Origin: Paenibacillus durus
GTDB lineage: Bacteria > Bacillota > Bacilli > Paenibacillales > Paenibacillaceae
Direction of reading: 5' to 3'
DNA: 64,000 nt
Assembly: GCF_000756615.1 (NCBI RefSeq)
Contig: NZ_CP009288.1
Coordinates: 558,001 to 622,000, forward strand
Shown one piece after another: positions 53,335 through 61,397 of the stretch. The position numbers were made by a program, and so were the translations under genes. Position 1 is the first letter of the stretch; every line of letters begins with the position of its first letter. The notes beneath the pieces are model-generated. The model did no database searches and was not told the origin of the DNA. It saw nothing but the letters and a program-made list of their open reading frames with translations.

Positions 53335-54114
53335 ATGAGCGATAATACAAAAGAAAAAATTAAAAACGCCGCTGAGGAACTGATAACCCGGAAGGGATAC
53401 AAGGATACCAGCGTAAAGGACATTGCAAAAAGCGCGGAAGTGGCTGTGGGAACGATTTATCGTTATTACAAAAGCAAGGATGAAATTCTTACGGATATGG
53501 GTAGATTGGACTTGAAAGATGTTTCTTATTCTCAAGATAGGCGGAGAAAGCAAATTATGGAGGCTGCTCTTGATGTGTTTGGAACAAAGGGCTACACCCG
53601 CACTAATATGGAGGACATTGCAAGAGAAATAGGCATGTCAAAAGGCTCGATATATCAATATTTTGAGAGTAAGGACAAGCTCTTTATCTCCATGATTAAG
53701 GAATCTGCCCAAATGCAGACGATTTTTAACCGGACTGAAAATGGGACTGAACAGGCAACGATCGAAGACGTGTTGACAGGAATCGGAATGACGTTCTTAT
53801 CCATATTCAAAGATCCGCAGAAGATAAAACTTGTTAGGGTCATCATTGGAGAATCGCCGAATTTTCCGGAAATAGGAGAACTGTTTTTACATGGGGTAGT
53901 CGAAGAAGCGGCAGAAAGGTTGGGCAAACTGCTAAAACTTCATGTGCCAAGCGGAATGGACCCTGTCCTTGTCGTCAGATTGTTCATTGGTTCCCTCTGG
54001 TCTTTCGTCATGTTGCAAGAAATGATTCCTGCGAAAAGCAAGAAGTATGATTATCAGGACGTTGTTAAGAACGCCGTCCGAATTTTTCGGTACGGAGCAT
54101 TTTCCAAAGAATAA
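53335..54114 (+). CDS. TetR-like regulator with two tandem HTH domains
   Basis: 259 residues, longer than a usual TetR protein. Residues 6-52 (IKNAAEELITRKGYKDTSVK, DIAKSAEVAVGTIYRYYKSK) and 70-118 (RRKQIMEAALDVFGTKGYTR, DIAREIGMSKGSIYQYFESK) are both complete TetR N-terminal DNA-binding domains; one helical ligand domain follows (about 120-259). Such tandem arrangement is unusual and could bind asymmetric or doubled operators. AAGGAG precedes the ATG. It lies 23 bases ahead of the CocE-like hydrolase gene, its likely target and possibly the enzyme for its inducer. Confidence 0.85.
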   Translation: MSDNTKEKIKNAAEELITRKGYKDTSVKDIAKSAEVAVGTIYRYYKSKDEILTDMGRLDLKDVSYSQDRRRKQIMEAALDVFGTKGYTRTNMEDIAREIGMSKGSIYQYFESKDKLFISMIKESAQMQTIFNRTENGTEQATIEDVLTGIGMTFLSIFKDPQKIKLVRVIIGESPNFPEIGELFLHGVVEEAAERLGKLLKLHVPSGMDPVLVVRLFIGSLWSFVMLQEMIPAKSKKYDYQDVVKNAVRIFRYGAFSKE

Positions 54115-54137
54115 CCAACATGTAAAGGAGAATATTT

Positions 54138-56339
54138 GTGAAAAGAGAAGACGAAATCAACATTCCCGTGATCTATCGTGAAGGCCTCGATGTCTCCAAT
54201 CCGGATGTGCACTATCCTGGTTTTCAGCCGGGCCGAACTGTCATCAAGGCGGGGACGGTCGTGAAGGAAGGCGCACCTGCGATTACTCACGATCTCCTAC
54301 TCGATCGTGACGTGGCGGTGCAGCTTCGCGATGGCACGATAATCTATACTGATGTGTACCGCCCGGCCGACGCCGCGGGGCCGCTTCCGGCGATTATTGG
54401 CTGGAGCCCGTACGGCAAGCGCGACGGTTTCATCACTTTCGACAATTTCCCCTTCCGCTCAGGAGTTCCCCAGCGTCTCATATCGGGATTGGACAAGTTT
54501 GAGGGTATAGACCCCAATTGGTGGTGCCCACAAGGCTACGTCGTTGTAAGTCCAGATGCACGCGGCGCGTATCGCTCTGATGGCAAGACACAGATTTGGA
54601 ACGCGCAGGAAGGCAAGGACGGGGCCGATTTGGTGGAGTGGGTTGCAGTGCAAAGCTGGTGCAATGGCAAGGTAGGAATGGCAGGCACTTCGTGGCTTGG
54701 CATCGCCCAGTGGTTCGTTGCAGCCGAGCGTCCGCCGCATCTTGCCGCAATCGCTCCCTGGGAGGGGATGGCCGACGCTTACCGCTTCTGTTTCTTTGAT
54801 GGAGGAATTCCTTACGCCGGATTCATCAACTGGCTGTTGGGGAACGCCCCATCGGAGGGTGGCATCGAGGACGTCGCGACAATGCTTGACAAGTATCCTG
54901 AATTCAATTCGTACTGGGCGGCTAAGCGTGCTGCAGTCGAGAAGATCAATATACCAACTTATGTTGTACAGAGCTGGGGAGGCAAGCTCCATCACAAGGG
55001 AACGATGGAAGGCTGGCACCGCCTAACTGTGGAGGATCGCTGGCTCCGGCTCAACAATGGCCTTGAGTGGCCTGATTTCTACAATAACGTTTACCAGGAA
55101 GACCTTCGCCGCTTCTTCGACTACTTTCTGCGTGGGGAGGATAATGGTTGGCGCGATACCCCCCGTGTGCGCCTGACCGTGTGCGATTTCGGCAACCGCG
55201 ACCTCTTCGACCGGGCGGAGAACGAATTTCCACCGGCCCGGACGAAAGACTATGTGTTCCATCTTGACGGTGCGACCGGGAGGATGGCGGAACATGCGCC
55301 TGCCGCTGCACAAGCAGCCTATGATGCCGAAAGCGGACAGACTGCTTTTGAGATCACCTTCGATAAGACGACCGAATTGACAGGTTACGTTCAGGCGCAT
55401 CTTTGGATCGAGGCTGATGGTTCCGATGACGCTGATATCTTCGTCAAACTGGTCAAGCTTGATAGTAACGGAGAGGTTTTGGGGCGCGTGTTGATTCCCA
55501 AGGACGAACCTGAATATGAAAAGGAATGGGATGACATCGTGGAACTCGCCGAAGGTTTTGGCCGCGCAGGCTTCCTCTATGACGGTCCGTGGGGGCGCAT
55601 GCGCGCCTCGCGCCGCAGCATGACGACCGATCCCCGGAAGCAGCCCGTCTATGCTTCCGAGCAGCGGCTGTCAAAGGGCGAGGTGGTTGAACTCGTCATC
55701 ACCTTCTCTGCAACGGCAATGCTTGTCCATCCTGGCGAGACTCTGCGCCTGATCATATCCGGCACCAATCTTACGCCGTTTGCCTTCCCAGGAGCGGCAC
55801 CGCTGACTCTTCGCAACACGGGTCGGCATGTAATCCACACGGGCGGCGAATATCCAACCAGGCTGATCCTGCCGTTAATGACCGCACCAAGTGTCATCGT
55901 TCCAAAGGCCGGCAGCGTTCAGTCGGGCTTGGATAACGCAGCCGAGACATCGGATTCCACAGCGGGCCCTGGGCTTGCCGCAGAGTCCACTATCGAATAT
56001 GCATCGCGTCCTGTCCCCCAAACCGCGTTATCGGTTGAAGGTACATGGGACTTCACCATCAAGACGCCTATTGGGAAACAGCATCCTGTAATCGAATTCT
56101 CCACTGTCGGAGGTATGCTGAAGGGCATTAGCCGTAATCCGGCAAACGGAGAGGAGACACCGCTTGTCGATCTTCAGCTCGACGGCAATCGGCTAACATG
56201 GTCTCAAACGGTCACCCAGCCCATCCGTACGAACTCCCGATTCGACATGATTCTTGACGGTGACTCGATGACAGGCAAAGTCAAGGTGGGAGCGATGCCG
56301 ATGAAAGCAGAAGTCACTGCCAAACGGCACACAAAGTGA
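54138..56339 (+). CDS. CocE/NonD-family hydrolase with extra C-terminal domain
   Basis: 733 residues; GTG start seven bases after AAAGGAG. N-terminal alpha/beta hydrolase of the X-Pro dipeptidyl-peptidase/cocaine-esterase class: VQLRDGTIIYTDVYRP, GYVVVSPDARGAYRS, GKVGMAGTSWLGIAQ (nucleophile Ser185). The jelly-roll domain (about 390-590) has TELTGYVQAHLWIEADGSDD and LVHPGETLRLIISG. The last ~105 residues (VEGTWDFTIKTPIGKQHPVI ... DGDSMTGKVKVGAMPMKAEV) form a small beta-barrel domain not usual for CocE. No signal peptide. C/G-ending codons dominate, unlike the adjacent TetR gene, which suggests recent transfer. Substrate: an ester or amide, unknown. Confidence 0.8.
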   Translation: MKREDEINIPVIYREGLDVSNPDVHYPGFQPGRTVIKAGTVVKEGAPAITHDLLLDRDVAVQLRDGTIIYTDVYRPADAAGPLPAIIGWSPYGKRDGFITFDNFPFRSGVPQRLISGLDKFEGIDPNWWCPQGYVVVSPDARGAYRSDGKTQIWNAQEGKDGADLVEWVAVQSWCNGKVGMAGTSWLGIAQWFVAAERPPHLAAIAPWEGMADAYRFCFFDGGIPYAGFINWLLGNAPSEGGIEDVATMLDKYPEFNSYWAAKRAAVEKINIPTYVVQSWGGKLHHKGTMEGWHRLTVEDRWLRLNNGLEWPDFYNNVYQEDLRRFFDYFLRGEDNGWRDTPRVRLTVCDFGNRDLFDRAENEFPPARTKDYVFHLDGATGRMAEHAPAAAQAAYDAESGQTAFEITFDKTTELTGYVQAHLWIEADGSDDADIFVKLVKLDSNGEVLGRVLIPKDEPEYEKEWDDIVELAEGFGRAGFLYDGPWGRMRASRRSMTTDPRKQPVYASEQRLSKGEVVELVITFSATAMLVHPGETLRLIISGTNLTPFAFPGAAPLTLRNTGRHVIHTGGEYPTRLILPLMTAPSVIVPKAGSVQSGLDNAAETSDSTAGPGLAAESTIEYASRPVPQTALSVEGTWDFTIKTPIGKQHPVIEFSTVGGMLKGISRNPANGEETPLVDLQLDGNRLTWSQTVTQPIRTNSRFDMILDGDSMTGKVKVGAMPMKAEVTAKRHTK

Positions 56340-56343
56340 AATG

Positions 56344-56442
56344 CCCGGGCTGTATGTCATGCTGCACCGTGAAGGCTTGGTCCAGAACCATAAACGCATA
56401 GAGAGAAATGAAGGTTTCTCAATAACAGAAGGCGTCCAATAG
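56344..56442 (+). pseudogene. IS3-family transposase (OrfB) remnant
   Basis: The frame reads GLYVMLHREGLVQNHKRIER then NEGFSI, matching the HTH/linker part of IS3-family OrfB (LRREG-x-x-NxKRVxR-x-Y-x-x-EG). A stop codon follows at 56440 and the DDE domain is absent. The rest of the 56340-56705 gap shows only the short repeat below. Confidence 0.6.
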
Positions 56443-56508
56443 GGCGCCCTTAAATTTTGCCCTACAGATGATATGCTGAACCGTATCATAAGTAGGGGCA
56501 TGTTTTTT
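56432..56508 (+). repeat. degenerate repeat, copy c
   Basis: GCGTCCAATAGGGCGCCC followed by a segment that, with one base inserted, reads FKFCPTDDMLNRIISRG, aligning with copy a at DNA level (CTACAGATG, GAACCGTATCA). It directly follows the IS3 remnant. Confidence 0.5.
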
Positions 56509-56705
56509 CGGAAAATCACGCAGCAGGTTTGGAAAGGCGCTTTACCAGGCATGGGCTATAACAATAGACTTGGATGATAAGTATTAGAATAATCCCAATG
56601 AAAGAAAATGCGGCAGCCATGGACGAGAAAATAAAGTCCTAGGCTGCCGCTGTTTTTATTGAACTATTGCTTCCTGTTAATAATTAATACATTACGGATA
56701 AATGG

Positions 56706-57344
56706 TTATCTCCAAAATGTAATCTTGTCAGAACTTAATCGAACTGACTCATACCCTTCTTCCTTGGCTTTTCCTATTGAAATAATCATTACTGGAGCAT
56801 AGCGTTCTTCATCTAGATCAAATGCTCGTGCAACCTGGTCAACTTCAAAGCCTGCCATTGGATTCGTATCATACCCGTGTGCACGAGCTACTAACATTAA
56901 CTGCATTGCAAAAAGGCTGCTATCGACCTTTGCAACTTCAACTTTCATTTCTTTTGGTAGAGTTGGATACATTGATAGAATGGTTTCGAGTTGACTATCT
57001 CGTACTTCAGCTGGCATTTTTCCTTGTTCCACGGCTGTATTGTAAATTTCTTCAACATATAAATAGCTTTGGATATCACCAAAAATTAATAACATGGCAG
57101 AGGAAGTATCGTTCTGTAATGTATTGAAACGCACAAGAGGTCTTAGTTTCTCTTTTCCTTCCGGAGTATCAACCACAATTACGCGCCAAGGCTGCATATT
57201 TGCAGAGGACGGAGCCAGACTGGCTTCCGAAATGATTTCGCTTATCTCTTCTTTCGATATTTTAATGTTCTCATCATAATTACGCACAGAACGTCGTCCC
57301 TTGACTATACCGGCGAAATCGTTATTTAGAATATGGTTAAACAT
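56706..57344 (-). CDS. nitroreductase family FMN oxidoreductase (paralogue)
   Basis: 212 residues from ATG 57344 (AAAAGGAGAG upstream); an in-frame ATG at 57383 lies before the ribosome site. Motifs GRRSVRNYDENIKISKEE, LAPSSANMQPWRV and RAHGYDTNPMAGFE match the nitroreductase at 13643 along the whole length, but the DNA is much AT-richer, so it is a diverged or acquired paralogue. The promoter has the 19-bp MerR-type spacer and is shared with a divergent MerR gene, so expression is probably induced by that regulator. Confidence 0.9.
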   Translation of the reverse strand: MFNHILNNDFAGIVKGRRSVRNYDENIKISKEEISEIISEASLAPSSANMQPWRVIVVDTPEGKEKLRPLVRFNTLQNDTSSAMLLIFGDIQSYLYVEEIYNTAVEQGKMPAEVRDSQLETILSMYPTLPKEMKVEVAKVDSSLFAMQLMLVARAHGYDTNPMAGFEVDQVARAFDLDEERYAPVMIISIGKAKEEGYESVRLSSDKITFWR

Positions 57345-57376
57345 AGAATCTCTCCTTTTGATAACGTAAGATTTTT

Positions 57377-57442
57377 TTGACATTGTGTATGTCGTTCGTT
57401 ATCATAGTCGTATTATGAACTATAAACCGAGGTTTATAGCAA
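57377..57442. promoter_or_regulatory. divergent MerR/nitroreductase promoters with palindromic operator
   Basis: Minus strand (nitroreductase): TTGCTA (57442-57437), 19-bp spacer, CATAAT (57417-57412). The spacer is filled by the perfect palindrome CTATAAACC-GA-GGTTTATAG (57420-57439). Plus strand (merR): TTGACA (57377-57382), 17 bp, TATCAT (57400-57405), with the palindrome just past its transcription start. Binding would activate one gene and repress the other. Confidence 0.85.
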
Positions 57443-57464
57443 ATAAATAAAGAGAGGCTATATG

Positions 57465-57824
57465 ATGAAAATAAATGATGTTTCAAAATTAACGGGTCTG
57501 CCAATATCAACATTGAGATTCTATGAACGTAAACACCTGATTCCGGACACATTTGTTAAAAGAGATGTAAATAATTATCGCATTTACTCTGAAGAGATTG
57601 TTGAATTTCTAGAAGATGTGAAGGCACTTTTATCCGTAGGCTTTTCTGTAGAAGAGTTAAGTTTATTAGTAAATCAACAACTTAATTTATCATACGAGGT
57701 AAAGAAAAAAATAGTTGAACAAAAAATCAAAGAAATTGAAGATATCCAGAAGCGATTGAAAAAGTCGAAGAAATTCTTGCATGCAATCTTGGAAGGAAAA
57801 GCAAATTTTCAAACAAAGTGTTAA
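57465..57824 (+). CDS. MerR-family transcriptional regulator
   Basis: 119 residues from ATG 57465 (GAGAGG seven bases upstream; ATG 57462 also in frame). MKINDVSKLTGLPISTLRFY, then ERKHLIP and NNYRIYSEE are the MerR winged helix; the rest is a coiled coil (VEQKIKEIEDIQKRLKKSKK). The only cysteine is the C-terminal residue, so a metal or thiol mechanism is unlikely. It divergently faces the nitroreductase gene and very likely activates it. AT-rich. Confidence 0.85.
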   Translation: MKINDVSKLTGLPISTLRFYERKHLIPDTFVKRDVNNYRIYSEEIVEFLEDVKALLSVGFSVEELSLLVNQQLNLSYEVKKKIVEQKIKEIEDIQKRLKKSKKFLHAILEGKANFQTKC

Positions 57825-57825
57825 T

Positions 57826-57875
57826 ACTTGCCGTTACAGACAGCGCGGAGAGCCTTATCATAAGTAGCGGCAAGT
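57826..57875 (+). repeat. degenerate repeat, copy d (hairpin after merR)
   Basis: ACTTGCC (57826-57832) and GGCAAGT (57869-57875) form a stem followed by TTTAA. The inside (GTTACAGACAGCGCGGAG) is shared with copies e and f. It may act as a terminator of the merR gene. Confidence 0.55.
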
Positions 57876-57958
57876 TTTAATGATTGCTGTAAGAAAACAG
57901 CGAAATAACAAGGAGACGTTCGTTTATGAGGGTTTCATGAATTGTTAAAGAAGGGCTG

Positions 57959-58349
57959 CTAATCGTTCGATAATCTATGAATGGAATAAATATGATCTTT
58001 TGCTAATCGAATATTTTCTACAATAACTTTCGTTGTCAGCCATTTCATCCGATATTTCATTTCATCAGTTATCGTCCTAAAAACGACTGCTTCATTATGG
58101 AATCTACCTTCTAGAAATAATATGACTTTAATGTCTACAGTTTTTGTTTTCAATTTCATATCCGCTGAAGTTTTTAACTTCAATGAAATATAAAGTTTCA
58201 TTATCGAATACTATAAAATCCACACCTTTGGAACCTTGGAGAGTATTAAATCGATTCGTATAAAAACTGGTTTCATCGAATTTAATTGGCAAGAGGCCCT
58301 CTTTAAATTGAAAACGAAGATTGCTCTCATCTAGGCTAAGTATGGTCAT
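57959..58349 (-). pseudogene. PD-(D/E)XK-type nuclease-like gene, frameshifted
   Basis: From ATG 58349 the frame reads LPIKFDETSFYTNRF, GVDFIVFDNETLYFIEVKNF and GYEIENK, giving the D-x(n)-ExK pattern of restriction-endonuclease-like folds. It then stops at 58128. The -1 related frame continues to 57959 with VDIKVILFLEGRFHNEAVVF and MKWLTTKVIVENI. The switch is in an A-run near 58138-58145, so one A is extra. Overlaps the end of the ATPase gene by 14 bases, showing translational coupling. Either a dead gene or a sequencing error. Confidence 0.65.
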
Positions 58350-59405
58350 AGAATAGTTCCTGCTCCCTATTATATAAATCCATAAATTCTTGTTGTATTG
58401 GATTGTGTAGTAAATCTGAAATGAGTTTTTGCGATTCAAAATTAATGTTGCCTTCCTCCTGATACAAGGTAATAAAGCGAATATCAAGATCATCGTTAGT
58501 ATTATATTGGGCATAAAGAGAAAGTTCTTGTTGAAGAAAATAGCTGTGAGTCGTAATAAATATCTGAACACCCATTTTAGCAAGAGCTACTAACATTTCT
58601 TTAAGAGCAGGAATCATTTTGGGATTAATATTCGACTCAGGCTCATCCCAAAAAAGAATAGTGGTTTCGCTTAATGTTTCATTAGAAATAAGCTGCAATA
58701 GAGTGGAAAGCTTGCGGTATCCCTCAGCAAGAAGACCCATTTCAATATTACCTAATTCTTTAGTTTTCAAGTAGAATTTTTGGCTTTCTAGAGTAACTTT
58801 CCCATCAATTATCTTTTCCAAGGTTTTAATTAATTTTTTTGGTTGGAATTTAAAGGGCCTTTTCTCGTGGGAAGCAACAAGAGCTTGCTGAGATCGTAAT
58901 AGGTTTCTTCAAAAGCAATATGATATTTTTCGTACAAAGCAGAGAAATTTTCAGTAGATGAGATTATTTCTTTAGCTGGTATGTAGACAAATCGGGGCCA
59001 ATTCTCTGTAGTTTGGTAACCCTCAAGTTTAATGTTTTTGACGGCTAAATTTGTAAATGATAATTTTATATCATGATCTTTATCAAAGGAGATTTTGCAT
59101 ATAGCTGTTCCTCTTCCCCTATTTCTTTTTACCAGTCTACCAATCTTTCTATCATCTGGTCGAAAGACACCAAGGAATTTTGAAGCGATCATTTCGCTAA
59201 TTCTTTCAACTGAGATCGGGTCGTGCAAATCATTAACTTCGTTTATCGTTTTTCCATAGCTGTAGAGTGCCTTCATAATGTTGGTTTTACCAACACTAGT
59301 TTCTCCGCTAATTATATTAATATGTCTAGCAAAGGGAATTGTGATATCTGAAAACAATGTGAAATCGGTAAATTCAATTTCTGTAATACTTCGATTATCT
59401 GACAT
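58336..59405 (-). pseudogene. AAA/ABC-type ATPase, frameshifted
   Basis: Two frames together encode about 355 residues. The first (59405-58830) has the N-terminal strand ITEIEFTDFTLFSDITIPF and Walker A GETSVGKTN (Lys40). The second (to 58336) has LGNIEMGLLAEGYRKLSTLL (signature-like), Walker B TILFWDEPESNINP and FITTHSYFLQQEL. The break is near 58845-58852 in CCCTTTAAATT; adding one T restores PFKFQPKKLIKTLEK. This is the AAA_15/AAA_21 (OLD/RloA-like) ATPase type found in phage-defence pairs. AT-rich and flanked by decayed repeats. Confidence 0.75.
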
Positions 59406-59568
59406 ATCAAGCCCCCCATTAAATTAATTGTATACCTCTAGTGTATCCAACTTTAATTGTGATTAAGCAAAAAGATTCAGATAAATTCTATTATAAACCA
59501 CAGAATGAGAGTTTGCATTCATTCAGGGGGCGTGTCGGGCATGTCTTATCTTAGAACGGGTAGAATTA

Positions 59569-59626
59569 AAACTTGCCGTTTCAGACAGCGCGGAGAACCG
59601 TACCACAAGTAGAGCAAGGTTTTTTA
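59569..59626 (+). repeat. degenerate repeat, copy e
   Basis: AAAACTTGCCGTTTCAGACA then GCGCGGAGAACCGTACCACA and AGTAGAGCAAGGTTTTTT: the same element as copy d with a few changes. Confidence 0.55.
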
Positions 59627-60209
59627 GAAACGGCGTATTTGCTCGATCATTTATCAAGCTTACTTAATTATGTAAGGGGAAATATTAGTACCCACCGCTT
59701 CCCAAAACGGCTGATAGCCAATTGGGTATATCATCAATATCTATATTCCTACCTGGATTTATGTTTGGCTTTAACTTTGGTTTAGGTTTAGGAGTGAATG
59801 GTAGAGTTCCGCAGGAAAGTATCCTTTAGATATGAGATAGGGTAAGGTTAAACTCATTTGACGGGCCATAATTAACTTCCGTTCTCTATATGGGTAAGTT
59901 TATTTTAGAAGTTATTTTGATAATATTCCACAAAAAGTTACATACTCCTTCACGATACTATTTTCCCTACTGCTAAAGAAAAAATAGACTTTTTTTTCTC
60001 TCCCATTCTCTTCTCTTAAGAGGGGGCCTCTGGTGACCCATGCTTGGGGTAAAGAAAAACGGACGTCTTGGCAATGCAGCCTCGAGGGGAGCTCTATCAA
60101 ATGCGAAAAGAATCACGTGGAGTAAACTTTATGCAGAGAAACATGGATTAGTTGTATTGCTATTTACCGTTAACAGCGATATAGCTTATGGTCTGAATTT
60201 CAGTATTTA
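59627..60209. other. AT-rich intergenic debris
   Basis: No supported gene. A stretch near 59755-59815 reads GFMFGFNFGLGLGVNG in one frame, and a 56-codon frame from ATG 60040 (MLGVKKNGRLGNAASRGALS) lacks a clear ribosome site. Both may be remnants of unidentified genes. Confidence 0.35.
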
Positions 60210-60290
60210 GGGCATCCAATAAGGTGCAATATAAACTCGCCGTTACAGACAGCGCGCTAAACAGTATCACAAACAGTGGCAAGTTTTTGG
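60210..60290 (+). repeat. degenerate repeat, copy f
   Basis: GGCATCCAATAAGGTGCAAT then CTCGCCGTTACAGACAGCGC and AGTATCACAAACAGTGGCAA. One frame reads ASNKVQYKLAVTDSALNSIT then NSGKFLDGK, the most complete copy of the shared peptide. Confidence 0.55.
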
Positions 60291-60315
60291 ATGGGAAACT
60301 TCGCAAAAATCGTGG

Positions 60316-60361
60316 AAAAGGCTTCGGAGGAAGGGGTCTACCTAAGCCTCCCTCCGAAAGC
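60316..60361 (-). terminator. terminator of CdsA-like gene (minus strand)
   Basis: On the minus strand GCTTTCGGAGGGAGG pairs with CCTTCCTCCGAAGCC (imperfect) and is followed by TTTTCC. Confidence 0.65.
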
Positions 60362-60383
60362 ATCTAGTTTCGATGGCATCCAC

Positions 60384-61304
60384 CTACATAAAATCAAAAA
60401 AATAACGGATCACGTGGAAAAAGACCGGCGTGGTGTAGGTCAGGCTATCGACCCGGCTTAAGTAGCTCTTTTTCAACGCATCGAACTTATCGCCATCGCC
60501 GATTAGCAAATCCCGCTTCAGTACAGAAACGGTTAAGCTGCCGAAGAAACCGCTCAAGCTAATCAGCATACCGGAAAAGATACCAAATGTCAGGTCAAAC
60601 GGCGTCAGGTAGGGGTAGATCAGATACGATGCCCCTGTCGTTACGAGAAATGCGGATGCGAAGCCTTCCCAGGTTAAATTCGGGTTGGCGGTCGGGACCA
60701 CCTTCCGCTTGCCGAAATAGATGGATGCGAGATAGTGTACAGCATCGCCAAGCTGCGTCAGCACCACCAGAAAAAGCACAAGACCGGCTCCGTACTGCGG
60801 CGAAGCAATTTGGAAATAGGCCAGGTGGCTAAGTCCGAAGACCATCAGCATGAGTCCCCACTGGGCCCGGCTGACGCTTCGCAGAAATCCGACCGTTCCT
60901 TTGTTGATCAATCTCGGGAGCGGCAGGAACAAGAATACATAGATAGGAATGAAGACAATAAACATCCCGTACCACCCGATATAAATCCAATAGAACTGCA
61001 CGGGAATCGACAAATACGCCCATAGAAACAGCCTGCGGTCGGCTTTTTTCGACTTGATCATGGAAAAGTATTCTTTGAGCGCGAAGAAGGCAAGCACCAT
61101 AAGGGAAAGGAGCGAAACGACCGGATTGAAAAAGGTGGCGAAGCAAAAAATGAGAAACATGCCCCACCAGGTTTTGATGCGAAAGCCAAGGCCCGAATAG
61201 TCTTTGTCCGGCTGTATTCTGCCCATTACATAATACAGGAGATGGATGACGGATAAGACTGCAAAAATAAGGACCATCGTTAATAGCGAACTGTTCATTG
61301 CCAA
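60384..61304 (-). CDS. CdsA-like phosphatidate cytidylyltransferase family membrane protein
   Basis: 306 residues, about eight membrane helices. VVLTQLGDAVHYLASIYFGK and the C-terminal FFGSLTVSVLKRDLLIGDGD correspond to the CTP-transferase region (QxxGD, S-x-x-KRD). The usual full signature KRxxxxKDxxxxxPGHGGxxDR is shortened here: KDxGxxxPGHGG is replaced by GDGDKFDALKKSYLS, but Arg-Val-Asp (SRVDSL) remains. It is thus a CdsA-superfamily member related to YnbB-type proteins, possibly with altered activity in phospholipid headgroup chemistry. Divergent from a papain-fold protein. Confidence 0.7.
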   Translation of the reverse strand: MAMNSSLLTMVLIFAVLSVIHLLYYVMGRIQPDKDYSGLGFRIKTWWGMFLIFCFATFFNPVVSLLSLMVLAFFALKEYFSMIKSKKADRRLFLWAYLSIPVQFYWIYIGWYGMFIVFIPIYVFLFLPLPRLINKGTVGFLRSVSRAQWGLMLMVFGLSHLAYFQIASPQYGAGLVLFLVVLTQLGDAVHYLASIYFGKRKVVPTANPNLTWEGFASAFLVTTGASYLIYPYLTPFDLTFGIFSGMLISLSGFFGSLTVSVLKRDLLIGDGDKFDALKKSYLSRVDSLTYTTPVFFHVIRYFFDFM

Positions 61305-61397
61305 TCACCAACTTATATTGCAGGGTAGGATTCCAGTAAAGGGATCTTATGCTATTATGAAGGAAACGTTCACACTTGATAAGGGGAAAATTTGTAA

